From positions 682,001 to 746,000 of the forward strand of contig NZ_CM001776.1 in the NCBI RefSeq assembly GCF_000332275.1: 64,000 nucleotides of DNA, given 5' to 3'. The stretch is from Synechococcus sp. PCC 7336. Lineage in GTDB: Bacteria > Cyanobacteriota > Cyanobacteriia > Thermostichales > PCC-7336. A program made the position numbers and the translations under genes. The notes under the pieces were generated by a model. The model was given only the letters and a program-made list of their open reading frames with translations. It did not search any database and had not been told where the DNA came from. Shown here piece by piece: positions 1 through 8,916 of this stretch. The stretch's first letter is position 1; each line of letters begins with the position of its first letter.

Positions 1-1
1 A

Positions 2-1453
2 TTGGCCACCCTCAGCATCATTGCTATTGCTGTCATCGAAAAAATTCGGCTTCTCGTACAACAGGGTATTGAGGAAGATGCCAATCGAGATCGCCAAGAA
101 ATTCTCAAACGAACTTACTTAGGAGATAAAGACCCTCGCTCTTTACGTTACTCTAGCAAACTACTCTTGAATGAAAACAACAATGATTTTTATCAAAGCA
201 ACTTAATCAACCTTAGAGAACCATTGAATATTCGCTCTCTTTCAAAATCCAATCAACTACTTTGGAAGACATTTCAATATTCCACTCGTCAACTAGATGA
301 GCTTACTGAGATCTTAAAAGAAGGAGTTCTATTGGCTGAATTTCTGACAGATACTATCGCACAAAGACTCTTATTTATACAAATCAATGTTGAGGATGAA
401 CTCAATGCATACACTGTATTTGAGACCTTGAATGCTCGCGGAATCGAGCTCAGTTCTACAGATCTATTAAAAAACTATCTCTTTTCTCTTTTTCGCGGGC
501 CAGACGATCTACACGAAGCCCAAAGGCAATGGAGACGAATTGCCAATACGGTTCAGATGGAGAAGTTTCCAGAGTTTTTGAGATATTATCTCAGCCTCAA
601 ACATACCAGGGTAAGGCGAGGGCGTTTGTTTAAGATGGTTCGGCGATCGGTGACAGATGCACGTTCGGCATTTGAATTGCTCGACCAGCTTGAGAACTAC
701 AGCAGTCTCTTCATCGCTCTGGGGAACCCTAATGATGAATTCTGGATCGATAGGCCAGAAAGCAGGCAATATGTGCGCGAGCTGGCTCTTTTTCGCGTCA
801 AGCAAGCATATCCAGCTCTATTCGCGGCATATCAAAAATTTTCCGCCGAAGATTACATCCGCCTTCTAAAACTTACTTCTATAATTTCGTTTCGATATAG
901 TGTTGTCAGTGGATTAAATCCCAACGAATTAGAGTCTTTATATAATAGCGTCGCCATTAAGATCGCGTCTGAAGAAATTACTCGTCCCAGACAGGTTTTT
1001 GAGATTTTACGCCCAGCTTATGTAGCCGACGAGAAGTTCCAGCAAGACTTCAGCTTTCTTGCCATCTCTACAAAAGGCAAAAAGAAAAAACTGGTTAGAT
1101 ATATTCTCACCAAGCTGGAGGCAGATCGATCGAGCAGAGTTGATAATGAAGACAGCTTTTCAATTGAGCATATTCTACCCGAATCTCCTTCCAACGAATG
1201 GAGACTCAATTTTACCGATGATGAAATCGAGGATATGGTATATCGACTTGGCAATCTCACCCCCTTAGAGCCAAACTTTAATCGTAGAGTCGGGAATGAC
1301 GCATATCAAGCCAAACAGGATGTATACGCCAAAAGTGCATATAACTTGACTCAAGAGATTGCGGCTGAAGAGTGGACGCCAGACAGTATTCTCAATCGTC
1401 AGCAAGATATGGCCAAAAGAGCGATCGAGATCTGGAGATCTGATTTTTTGTAG
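2..1453 (+). CDS. DUF262/DUF1524 (GmrSD-like) protein, 5'-truncated by window edge
   Basis: The open frame enters from the left edge, so the true start and most of the N-terminal DUF262 (ParB/Srx-fold nucleotide-binding) domain are missing. The C-terminus carries a DUF1524 HNH-type nuclease signature: IEHILP (His about residue 390 of the visible part) followed by a LGNLTPL segment (Asn about 418) and a Lys/Tyr-rich tail. Proteins of this architecture include GmrSD type IV restriction enzymes and other DUF262 defence proteins. The codons are AT-richer than in the housekeeping genes of the window, and the gene lies about 1.3 kb from the CRISPR-Cas locus, which fits a defence island. The substrate cannot be inferred. 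Confidence 0.75.
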   Translation: MATLSIIAIAVIEKIRLLVQQGIEEDANRDRQEILKRTYLGDKDPRSLRYSSKLLLNENNNDFYQSNLINLREPLNIRSLSKSNQLLWKTFQYSTRQLDELTEILKEGVLLAEFLTDTIAQRLLFIQINVEDELNAYTVFETLNARGIELSSTDLLKNYLFSLFRGPDDLHEAQRQWRRIANTVQMEKFPEFLRYYLSLKHTRVRRGRLFKMVRRSVTDARSAFELLDQLENYSSLFIALGNPNDEFWIDRPESRQYVRELALFRVKQAYPALFAAYQKFSAEDYIRLLKLTSIISFRYSVVSGLNPNELESLYNSVAIKIASEEITRPRQVFEILRPAYVADEKFQQDFSFLAISTKGKKKKLVRYILTKLEADRSSRVDNEDSFSIEHILPESPSNEWRLNFTDDEIEDMVYRLGNLTPLEPNFNRRVGNDAYQAKQDVYAKSAYNLTQEIAAEEWTPDSILNRQQDMAKRAIEIWRSDFL

Positions 1454-1531
1454 TCTTCAAAAATATCTTGTTTTCAATTCAAGTATTGAAAAGTTTTGAA
1501 TTCGAGATGCTCAACATGTTATATCTGCCGA

Positions 1532-2425
1532 TCAGCGAGACCAAGCAGACAAATCCCTTCCCAAAAAACAAGAAAGCTCTTGATTTGAACCAGAAAAAAG
1601 GTTCAGAAGATGTTGGCGAGTCTCTGGGAGCATGGGAAAGGGAATGAATCTCTGTTTTTCAATTAGATTTCCATAGAAGCTATTTTTTACAAACTCATAA
1701 ATGCGATCTTTTACTTCTTTAGGAAAGAAATTGAGAATTTGCCTGTATCCAGGCATCGATCTTAAAGGTTGAAGAGCTTTAGACCGAGTTACACTTTCGT
1801 TTAGGATGGTTTTTGAATAGTGTTTTTCCACGGCCATGTCAAGCTGTTTCGGATATTTATCTATTCCCAGAAAATCATAAATAGCAACCAATTCTTCATC
1901 TATATTTCCAATAAAATCATCAGTCAAAGCAAAATGAAACGAGCTTCTAGAGAATACAGACAGATAACGATTGATTTGTTTGATATAATGACTGAAGTCC
2001 AGTATTTCTTTGTGCTCTTCAATGGCGTCTTCAAAAGTGATACCTTGTCCCGATTTAATTTTTCCCTGCAATTCGAGCGCTCTCATCTTGTGAAGGTAAT
2101 GAGAATAAGCTCGGTCAACTGGATGCCGCATCAAATAAAGTAACTTGATATTGGGTATGGCTGAATACATTCTTTCTACGGTATTGGTTCGATCTAAGTT
2201 GCCGGAATATTCGGTTGATGCTTCTCCACAGACTTGTTCGGGCTTAGCCTCTTTAAAAAAGTTTGAGTACCAGTCTAATCCGCGTTCATACAGATAATCG
2301 CGAGAGAAGTAGCCAATTTCCTTTGGCGTAGAGATGAAAATCTGGGGATGTTTGCGCAAGCAAGAAACAAGAGTCGTAGTCGCAGACTTTGGAGCACCAA
2401 TGATGATGAAATCTGGCAGGCGCAT
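1532..2425 (-). CDS. PAPS-dependent sulfotransferase
   Basis: A sulfotransferase-fold protein of about 297 residues. The 5'-phosphosulfate loop GAPKSATTTL is at residues 10-19 and the 3'-phosphate motif LMRHPVDRAYSHY is near residue 107. It would transfer sulfate from PAPS to a hydroxyl or amine acceptor; such genes often modify exopolysaccharide or lipids in cyanobacteria, but the acceptor is unknown here. I chose ATG at 2425 because AAGGAA lies 7 nt upstream; an in-frame TTG at 2446 would add seven residues. Base composition is AT-rich like the DUF262 gene, so both may have been acquired. Confidence 0.85.
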   Translation of the reverse strand: MRLPDFIIIGAPKSATTTLVSCLRKHPQIFISTPKEIGYFSRDYLYERGLDWYSNFFKEAKPEQVCGEASTEYSGNLDRTNTVERMYSAIPNIKLLYLMRHPVDRAYSHYLHKMRALELQGKIKSGQGITFEDAIEEHKEILDFSHYIKQINRYLSVFSRSSFHFALTDDFIGNIDEELVAIYDFLGIDKYPKQLDMAVEKHYSKTILNESVTRSKALQPLRSMPGYRQILNFFPKEVKDRIYEFVKNSFYGNLIEKQRFIPFPMLPETRQHLLNLFSGSNQELSCFLGRDLSAWSR

Positions 2426-2520
2426 GGCAATTTCCTTAATTCTCAACGTTGATTGGTAAGTATAGGCTCTACCGGACTTAGTATGCTAGGCCAACTCCGA
2501 TAGCGGCTCAAAGCCCTGTT

Positions 2521-2732
2521 GGCAGTTGGGTTGACGGCAAAACACTCTTCTTTAATGGACGAGATCTCATAGAAGCCTCGCTGGATAAGGGTTTTGGACT
2601 TTTCTGGGCGGCGGACAACATAACCGGAACGGTAGAGCTAAAATTTTTAACTCGATTGCTGGTTCTGGGAGTTTTAGAGGCATTGTCCCAATTTTTGAAG
2701 GCGGAAGTGATTTTGCCGGGTTGCTCGACTAA
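2521..2732 (+). pseudogene. C-terminal fragment of an unidentified gene, frameshifted
   Basis: Two overlapping forward frames read as one protein tail if a shift is allowed at the T-run near 2644-2648. The first frame gives SWVDGKTLFFNGRDLIEA and GFGLFWAADN; the second continues with FNSIAGSGSFRGIVPIFEGG and ends at TAA 2730-2732. Smooth coding character across the junction suggests the 3' end of a broken gene. I do not recognise the family. It overlaps the region just upstream of the WYL regulator and may be a relic left when the CRISPR-Cas locus was inserted. Confidence 0.35.
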
Positions 2733-2734
2733 CA

Positions 2735-3745
2735 TTGCGATCGGTCAGACGGTACCCAATTGTGATTCAGCCTCGCTATTTGGAGCGGCTCTTGCACCTC
2801 GATGCCTTGCTGAGAAGCGCCAACAGACACACCACAAAGACACTAGCAGCAGAGCTCGAGGTCAGCGATCGCACCATTCGCAGCGATTTGGCCTTTCTAC
2901 GCGATCGCTTTGGCGCACCGTTGGAATACTCGCGCAGTCGGGGGCATCACTACACAGAGACAAGTTGGCAACTGTCGTCAGTGCCCATCACAGATGGAGA
3001 GTTGTTTGCCCTAACATTGGGGGCTCGCATGTTGAAAGCTTATTCGGGGTCGGTCTACCAAAGGCAATTAGAATCGGCGATCGCGCGCTTGGCGACTCGA
3101 CTTCCCGAGCAGGAATGGGTGGATTTACAGCAGATGGCAGACGAGCAGATTCTGTTTCGGTCGGGGGCTGAGATTGACCTCGATCCGGCGATTTGGCACG
3201 GCCTAGAAACAGCCTGCTTGCAATCTCGCTCTGTGTGGATGACGTACTACACAGCAGGCCGGAATGTCTATAACGAGCGCAAGGTGGACCCCTACTTACT
3301 GCATATCTATCGCGGTACGAATCCGTACTTGATTGGATATTGTCATCGGCGGAAGGAAATCCGCTGGTTCCGGGTGGATCGAATTCAGCAATTACAGGTG
3401 TTGGAGGAACTGTTTCAGCGCGATCCGACGTTTGATGCCCGCGACCATTTGGCGATGATCTTTCAGCACGAGGTGGGCGGTGTTGCGCAGGTGGTCAGGA
3501 TTTGGTTCGATGCTGCGACTGCGCCGTTTATTCGGGAGCGGCGCTGGCATCCTTCGCAAGCGCTAGAAGAGCATTCGGATGGCTCGCTGACGTTGCAGAT
3601 GGAGGTGGGGGGCATGAATGACTTGAAGCGTTGGGTGTTGGGGTATGGCAGGGGGGCGAGAGTCCTCCAACCGCCGGAGTTGGTGGAGATGGTGAGGGGG
3701 GAAGTCGAGCAAATGTGCAAACTCTATTGTCCGGTTGCAGATTGA
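2735..3745 (+). CDS. WYL-domain transcriptional regulator next to the cas operon
   Basis: About 336 residues. An N-terminal DeoR-type winged helix-turn-helix is visible (TTKTLAAELEVSDRTIRSDL, residues about 33-52). The middle and C-terminus form a WYL ligand-sensing domain: the segment DPYLLHIYRGTNPYLIGYC followed by KEIRWFRVDRI is the equivalent of the WxL/YxxGYC part of WYL proteins. WYL regulators often sit beside CRISPR-Cas loci and respond to nucleic acid ligands. The gene is 12 bp upstream of cas6 in the same direction, so it probably controls, or is co-transcribed with, the locus. Start uncertain: TTG 2735 or GTG 2762; neither has a clear ribosome binding site. Confidence 0.85.
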   Translation: MRSVRRYPIVIQPRYLERLLHLDALLRSANRHTTKTLAAELEVSDRTIRSDLAFLRDRFGAPLEYSRSRGHHYTETSWQLSSVPITDGELFALTLGARMLKAYSGSVYQRQLESAIARLATRLPEQEWVDLQQMADEQILFRSGAEIDLDPAIWHGLETACLQSRSVWMTYYTAGRNVYNERKVDPYLLHIYRGTNPYLIGYCHRRKEIRWFRVDRIQQLQVLEELFQRDPTFDARDHLAMIFQHEVGGVAQVVRIWFDAATAPFIRERRWHPSQALEEHSDGSLTLQMEVGGMNDLKRWVLGYGRGARVLQPPELVEMVRGEVEQMCKLYCPVAD

Positions 3746-3757
3746 TGGGAGGTCAAT

Positions 3758-4387
3758 GTGAATTTTCTCGAAATTCGATTTTCTTTAAGAGGCAAAACAT
3801 TGCTTGCCGATCATGGCTATGCACTCTATTCTGCATTGAAAAAGACGGTGCTAGAAGGGAAGGACTTTCCTGCAGATGTGTTGCTGTATAGCGTGCCTGG
3901 AATACCCGATCGCCACGGCATGGTGTATCTCGATCGGCGCTCGAAGCTGCGCTTGAGATGTCCGGCAGAACAAGTTCAAGAGTGGTATCGCAAGCTCCAA
4001 AATTCTGTCTTAGATATTCAGGGTCATTTGATTCGGTTGGTACGTCCCCAGATTGCTCTGTTGGAGCCATCTCAGGTACTGAAAGCTCGTTTGGTCACCA
4101 TTAAGTTAGAGGCGATCGACCATTCTGAAATGCCGTTTCATTTTTTGGAGTCATGTCAGAAAGCTCTGGCGCGGTTGGAAATTGAGGCCAGTGTGGCGAT
4201 TGATAGCAATGGAGATGGAGACTTGGCTCGCCGTGCCTTGAAGGTGAAAGACAAACAGGTGGTGGGCTTTGGAGTGGTTGTCGAGAACTTAAAGGCAGAG
4301 GATTCGATCGCGCTTCAGCGTTGCGGGTTGGGGGGAAGGAAGCATTTTGGCTGTGGTTGGTTTTATCCCGTCAAGGAGGGAGTGTGA
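3758..4387 (+). CDS. cas6: Cas6 pre-crRNA endonuclease, MYXAN-type
   Basis: About 209 residues, within the size range of small Cas6 proteins. The C-terminal glycine-rich loop typical of Cas6 RAMP folds is present (GLGGRKHFGCGWF, near residues 191-203), and a candidate catalytic His lies in LADHGYALYSALKK near residue 19. Cas6 would cut each repeat of the array at 13.1-18.3 kb at the base of its hairpin to give crRNAs. The start is GTG 3758, preceded by GGGAGG with good spacing. It is followed by a 160-bp gap holding a palindromic element before cas3. Confidence 0.85.
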   Translation: MNFLEIRFSLRGKTLLADHGYALYSALKKTVLEGKDFPADVLLYSVPGIPDRHGMVYLDRRSKLRLRCPAEQVQEWYRKLQNSVLDIQGHLIRLVRPQIALLEPSQVLKARLVTIKLEAIDHSEMPFHFLESCQKALARLEIEASVAIDSNGDGDLARRALKVKDKQVVGFGVVVENLKAEDSIALQRCGLGGRKHFGCGWFYPVKEGV

Positions 4388-4398
4388 AAGCTCTGAAT

Positions 4399-4440
4399 GG
4401 CCCTCACCCCCGGCCCCTCTCCCAAAATTGGGAGAGGGGA
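4399..4440. repeat. GC-rich palindromic interspersed element, copy 1
   Basis: Starts GGCCCTCACCCCCGGCCCC and ends in a hairpin CCCCTCTCCCAA/TTGGGAGAGGGG. It is followed by the linker-like AACAGCCTCAAATC seen in other copies of the window. It occupies the cas6-cas3 gap (4388-4549), which otherwise shows only the cas3 ribosome-binding region. Confidence 0.85.
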
Positions 4441-4549
4441 GGAAAAGAACAGCCTCAAATCTCGATCCTTTGCCAAGTTTTTCTTGAGGGAAGGGAAGGG
4501 AGTAGACAGTTGGTTGTTGAACTGGTTTGCCGTCTAGAAGGATGTAGGA

Positions 4550-6835
4550 ATGTCAGCTAAATTGAAGCCCGATCGCTTGTTGGCAAAATCTGTGGAAGGC
4601 CGCTGGAGAGGATCGTATAGCTTGGCCGGTCATACGGCAGATGTGGTGCGAGCGGTGACGCTCTTGGTGGAAACACTGGGCGATCGCCTTGTCGAACAGT
4701 TCGATCTTGGCTGCGATCTCGACTATCTTCGAAAAACAGCGCGGCTGGCAGCATATTTGCACGACTGGGGGAAGACGAGCGACCATTTTCAGGGTGTAGT
4801 TCGGTATTGGATGCCTGATGCTAGTCCGAAACGGCACGCGCTCGATCGGCCGCAACTTTTGCGTCACGAAGCTCTATCTATCTTTCTGGCTTGGGAATTT
4901 CGAGACTGGCTCCAGCAAGCAGATGGTGACTTCACGACTGCTTTAGCGGCTGCAGGCGGACACCACCTAAAAATGGGGCGCACAGATGCTTTTGGCAATC
5001 ATGAAGAGTTGGGCAAAATGCGTTCGTGCGGCGACGATCGTGTGACTTGCCACCTCAATCATCCTGATTTCAAGCGGGTGTTGCGATTTGGAATGAAACA
5101 GCTTGGTTGTCCCTCAAGCATCAAATTAAAAGTGCATCCGATTTCTGAATGGTCGGAAGATGTGGTGCCGCAGCGGAGATCGCAGATTGAAGAGTTCTTT
5201 CTCGAATGGGACTGCAATGCTGTCCTGACTGCTGTTGTCAAAGCTTTGCTGGTAGCGGGGGATTCCATTGGTTCGGCAATCGGAGACAGCAATCTCCAGC
5301 TCGATCGCTGGATTCGCGAGGACTCGATTACCCACACTCTGACACTGGAAGAGATCTCAGGAATCAGCAGTGCGCGCTTGGGAGACAACGAGCCGCGTGA
5401 GTTTCAAAAGAAGCTTGGTGCGATCGTAACTCGGGTGGGATTGGCTCGGGCAGGATGCGGTACGGGCAAAACTGTGGGCGCATACTTCTGGGCAAAGCAG
5501 CACGCGGTAGGACGCAAGCTGTTTTTCTGTTACCCAACCACAGGGACGAGTACGGAAGGCTTTATCGACTACGTACAGGATGAAGTGGCCTCAGTGTTGC
5601 TGCACTCGCGAGCCTCAGTGGATCTGGAGCTAGCGAAGCTGAATCTAGAACTGACGACCACAGGAGAGGAGCAGGAAGCTGGCGATGGCACGGAGAACGA
5701 AGCGAGCATCAAGCTGAATTCGTTTGAGGCTTGGGAAAAAAAGGTGACTGTTTGCACGGTGGATGCGGTGCTGGGGTTGATGCAATGTCATCGCCGCCCG
5801 ATGTACTGTTTCCCGGCACTGGCGAATGCTGCGTTCGTTTTTGACGAGGTGCATTGCTATGATAAGTCCCTATTTGGAGCGCTGCTGCGGTTTCTGGAAA
5901 CGGTGAAAGCACCCGTTTTGCTGATGTCTGCTTCATTTTTGCCACCGCAGTTGGACGCGATTAAACAGGCATTGGGCGAACCGCTCTCGATTGTGTCGGG
6001 GCCAGCAGAAGTAGAGGCAAAACCCCGATATCAGTTTCACGATGCGGAAAAGCCTAACTGGCAGAGAGTCGAAGCAGAACTGAAGTCGAACGGGAAAGTG
6101 CTGTGGGTTTGCAATCAGGTCAGTACGGCTGTGGCGGTGTATGAGGAGGCACAGCGGCGAGGCTTAAATGCAAAGCTCTATCACAGTCGCTATCGCTATG
6201 AAGATCGGGTCAGGCATCACCGGGAGGTAGTGGATGCATTTAAGCAGGAACAGAAGAAACCCGTGTTAGCGATCGCGACTCAAGTGGCAGAGATGTCGCT
6301 CGATTTATCGGCCACGCTGCTGATTTCTCAGATTGCTCCCCCTGCGGCTCTGATTCAGCGTTTGGGAAGGTTGAATCGACGGTATTGCGATCGCGCTCTG
6401 GATGCCTATTTCTATGCCGATCTTAAAAAGCACCCTTACAGTCCTGACGAGCGAACTCGCGGATTAGCTATGGTGCAGGAGTTTTCTGGGGATGTCAGTC
6501 AGGCAGATTTAGCACAATGGCTGGAACAAGAAGACTTCACGCTGAAGCCAGAGCGACATTCAGTACTGCTAGAGGGGGAATGGCGAACTTATCCTGGCCC
6601 GCTACGTCAGAGTGGCGCGACGATTACCTGTTTACTCGAACGCGATCGCCCTCTATTCGGCAAGCAAGGGCGCAGCCAACTCAGTCGCTACGCCGTGCCG
6701 CTGATTGCAAATCCCAAGCAGGTGGGCCAATGGCCGCGCCATCAAGGGTTTCCAGTCGCGCCCTCGGACGCATGGGACTACTGCACGGAAAAGGGGGCGA
6801 TCCCTATCAAATCAGCAAAAGGAAGTAATATCTGA
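4550..6835 (+). CDS. cas3: Cas3 nuclease-helicase (HD domain + DExH helicase)
   Basis: 761 residues. The N-terminal HD nuclease has GHTADVV (His 28) and LHDWGKTSDHF (His71-Asp72), followed further on by GGHH near residue 142. The superfamily 2 helicase follows: Walker A GCGTGKT at about 302-308, DEVH box at 432-435, motif III as MSAS, and motif VI IQRLGRLNRR. It is recruited by the Cascade complex to unwind and degrade the non-target strand of invading DNA. It overlaps cas8 by one base in TGATG, indicating translational coupling. All motifs needed for activity are intact. Confidence 0.95.
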   Translation: MSAKLKPDRLLAKSVEGRWRGSYSLAGHTADVVRAVTLLVETLGDRLVEQFDLGCDLDYLRKTARLAAYLHDWGKTSDHFQGVVRYWMPDASPKRHALDRPQLLRHEALSIFLAWEFRDWLQQADGDFTTALAAAGGHHLKMGRTDAFGNHEELGKMRSCGDDRVTCHLNHPDFKRVLRFGMKQLGCPSSIKLKVHPISEWSEDVVPQRRSQIEEFFLEWDCNAVLTAVVKALLVAGDSIGSAIGDSNLQLDRWIREDSITHTLTLEEISGISSARLGDNEPREFQKKLGAIVTRVGLARAGCGTGKTVGAYFWAKQHAVGRKLFFCYPTTGTSTEGFIDYVQDEVASVLLHSRASVDLELAKLNLELTTTGEEQEAGDGTENEASIKLNSFEAWEKKVTVCTVDAVLGLMQCHRRPMYCFPALANAAFVFDEVHCYDKSLFGALLRFLETVKAPVLLMSASFLPPQLDAIKQALGEPLSIVSGPAEVEAKPRYQFHDAEKPNWQRVEAELKSNGKVLWVCNQVSTAVAVYEEAQRRGLNAKLYHSRYRYEDRVRHHREVVDAFKQEQKKPVLAIATQVAEMSLDLSATLLISQIAPPAALIQRLGRLNRRYCDRALDAYFYADLKKHPYSPDERTRGLAMVQEFSGDVSQADLAQWLEQEDFTLKPERHSVLLEGEWRTYPGPLRQSGATITCLLERDRPLFGKQGRSQLSRYAVPLIANPKQVGQWPRHQGFPVAPSDAWDYCTEKGAIPIKSAKGSNI

Positions 6836-8265
6836 TGACTGAAATGACGCTTTCACTATTCGATCCCAATACCTTGCTACCTCATCGGGCAGGCATTGCA
6901 GGGTTGGCGCTAGCGCTCGATTCGCTTTCGCCAGAGAAGGCGCCGTTGGAGTGGGAGGTGACAGAGGATGAGGTTCGGTTGGCATGGTCGGGGAGCGATC
7001 GCGAGGCGGTTGAATGGATCGTTAAGCGTACCTATGCGGTTGAAGATGGCTATCTGGATGTTCCCGCACTCAAGCTCGATCCACAGGCAAGATATACCTT
7101 TACGCAGGGTGTGATGTCTACTCTGCTGCAACACAACCAGCAGCGCAAGTTGGACAGCCTGCAGTCGTTGAGTTTTTCAGTCGATCCGGCGCAGCCAGAG
7201 CTGATCGTCAGCTATAAACCTCTCATCGACTGTTATTACACTCGCGATTTCAAAGATGCATTCACTAACAAAGGAACATTCAAGTCTGAAATCACGCTGA
7301 AGGGACATCACTTGCCAGGGTTGCTGGAATGCTTTGTTAACGGCGCGTACAAAGAGGCTCCACCGGGCTTCCTAGCGCTGCTATTTCTTCCCTTAGCCTG
7401 TGGGTATTACAAACTGCCTAACTTGCGATCGGCTTTGGTCATTCCAGAAGTGACCAACCTCAAACAGTCGATCAAGCGCCGTCAGAAGCAATCCGGTCGC
7501 ACGTATGCGAATTTTTGCGCGAGTGGAGCAGGAGAGTCTGGACTGAGGTTTTTACTGCAAGGAAAAACAGTTGAGAATGCGGAAAAACTCAAGTTTCAGT
7601 ACTGCGAGGTTTATCAACTAGGCGGACAAGCCTGGAACAAGAACCAAGCGTATCTGAAACAGGCCGTCCATCGCGTGCGCGTTACAGATGAAACGTTGAA
7701 TCTCTACAAAACTGCACGACTACTCTTCCCCGCGAAAGTCAAAGTTAACAACAAAGGGGATACTTGGTTTGCCGTATCGACTGTCTTGCCCTGGATTGCA
7801 GACAACCTTATTACAGACAAGCCCTGGTATGTAGGTTTTTACGAGTTTCGCAAAGCAAATCAACTCTACGAACGAGAAGGATTAGTGAAAATGACTCAAA
7901 ATCTCGGTAATGAAGAACGTGTTGTATTCGAGGCGGTACAGGGGGCATTTAGTGCCTTTCTGCGCGGACAGATTTTGCAAGCACAAAAGCAGGGGCGCAA
8001 ACTGGATTACGGACAGGTCACAGATAAGGCAATCTATCGATTGCAGCGTCCGAGCACAAAACAAGAATTTGCGTCAGCTCTGGTGAACTTTATCAGCCAA
8101 CACCGTAGCAGCGCAGCACGGGGCAAGGGAATACAGATCGCAAGCTGGATTCATAGCGATGAAAACTGGCGCAAAGCTCGGGATTTAGCCTTGTTGGCGA
8201 TCGCCACCTATGAAAGCAAGGGCAAAGCAGACCCCGATATTTCCGACGCCGACCTCAATGATTAA
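6835..8265 (+). CDS. cas8: Cas8-type large subunit (Cmx8, MYXAN subtype)
   Basis: 476 residues between cas3 and the cas7/cas5 genes, where the Cascade large subunit is expected. Segments such as LPLACGYYKLPNLRSALVIP and the mixed alpha/beta C-terminus match what I know of the Cmx8 family; no catalytic motif is expected. The large subunit recognises the PAM and recruits Cas3. Its start codon overlaps the cas3 stop by one base. The assignment rests on position, length and association with DevR/DevS-type Cas7/Cas5 rather than on a short diagnostic motif. Confidence 0.8.
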   Translation: MTEMTLSLFDPNTLLPHRAGIAGLALALDSLSPEKAPLEWEVTEDEVRLAWSGSDREAVEWIVKRTYAVEDGYLDVPALKLDPQARYTFTQGVMSTLLQHNQQRKLDSLQSLSFSVDPAQPELIVSYKPLIDCYYTRDFKDAFTNKGTFKSEITLKGHHLPGLLECFVNGAYKEAPPGFLALLFLPLACGYYKLPNLRSALVIPEVTNLKQSIKRRQKQSGRTYANFCASGAGESGLRFLLQGKTVENAEKLKFQYCEVYQLGGQAWNKNQAYLKQAVHRVRVTDETLNLYKTARLLFPAKVKVNNKGDTWFAVSTVLPWIADNLITDKPWYVGFYEFRKANQLYEREGLVKMTQNLGNEERVVFEAVQGAFSAFLRGQILQAQKQGRKLDYGQVTDKAIYRLQRPSTKQEFASALVNFISQHRSSAARGKGIQIASWIHSDENWRKARDLALLAIATYESKGKADPDISDADLND

Positions 8266-8328
8266 ACAGAAGCTGAAGGCTTTGAGATGGATGTGGCCTA
8301 ACTCAACAGACTTTGTATCGGGGTAGTC

Positions 8329-8724
8329 ATGATGAAAGAGACTTCCAATCGTATTCGCGGCACTACGCCAGAACTCGACCGTGCGGCCAAGCAGCTTAGG
8401 AAAAAGCTAACACCTGCGGAAGCCTGTTTATGGCAAGCATTGCGGAACCGACAGCTTCGTGGATTGCGCTTTCGGCGTCAGCATCCCATAGACAGGTTTA
8501 TTGCGGACTTTTACTGTCCGGCATGCAAGCTCGCGATCGAAGTGGATGGTGCAGTTCACGACGATCGCACAGAGGTAGATGCAGCCAGAACGCAAGCTAT
8601 GGAAGCCTATGGCTGTCGGGTAATTCGGTTCGCGAACCAACAGGTTTTGAACGATCTCGATGCAGTTCTGGATGCGATCTATCGCGCAGCAACATCGCGA
8701 TCGCCCCCAGGGACTGGGGCTTAG
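8329..8724 (+). CDS. DUF559 (Vsr-like PD-(D/E)XK) endonuclease-domain protein inside the cas operon
   Basis: 131 residues. The pattern KLTPAEACLWQALRNRQLRG, then FRRQHPIDRFIADFYCP and LAIEVDGAVHD, is the DUF559 signature: a Vsr-related restriction-like fold whose putative metal ligands are the Asp in IADFYCP and the Glu/Asp of EVDG. DUF559 proteins are common, often free-standing or attached to restriction and methylase genes. The gene sits 63 bp after cas8 and is followed, past two palindromic elements, by cas7, all on one strand. Whether it takes part in interference or is an insertion is not known. It could be co-transcribed because no terminator is seen on either side. Confidence 0.85.
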   Translation: MMKETSNRIRGTTPELDRAAKQLRKKLTPAEACLWQALRNRQLRGLRFRRQHPIDRFIADFYCPACKLAIEVDGAVHDDRTEVDAARTQAMEAYGCRVIRFANQQVLNDLDAVLDAIYRAATSRSPPGTGA

Positions 8725-8758
8725 GGGTACTGCTGTCAAGGTTGGCAGACCTTGCACT

Positions 8759-8867
8759 GGCCCTCATCCCCTAGCCCCTTCTCCCAATTTTGGGAGAAGG
8801 GGAACAAGCCAAGACAACTTCTATCTCCCCTCTCCCAAACTTGGGAGAGGGGCCGGGGGTGAGGGCC
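8759..8867. repeat. Palindromic element, bipartite copy (two hairpins)
   Basis: Two hairpin modules, 8759-8803 (CCCTTCTCCCAATTTTGGGAGAAGGGG core) and 8826-8867 (CTCTCCCAAACTTGGGAGAG core, then GGCCGGGGGTGAGGGCC), are joined by a linker of about 22 bp. The same two-module layout is found at 10.6-10.7 kb and inside hypF. It fills the gap between the DUF559 gene and cas7. Confidence 0.85.
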
Positions 8868-8916
8868 AGACCCATCACACCATCGCAATCTCGCCAGCAC
8901 GTTCTAGGAGACTCTC

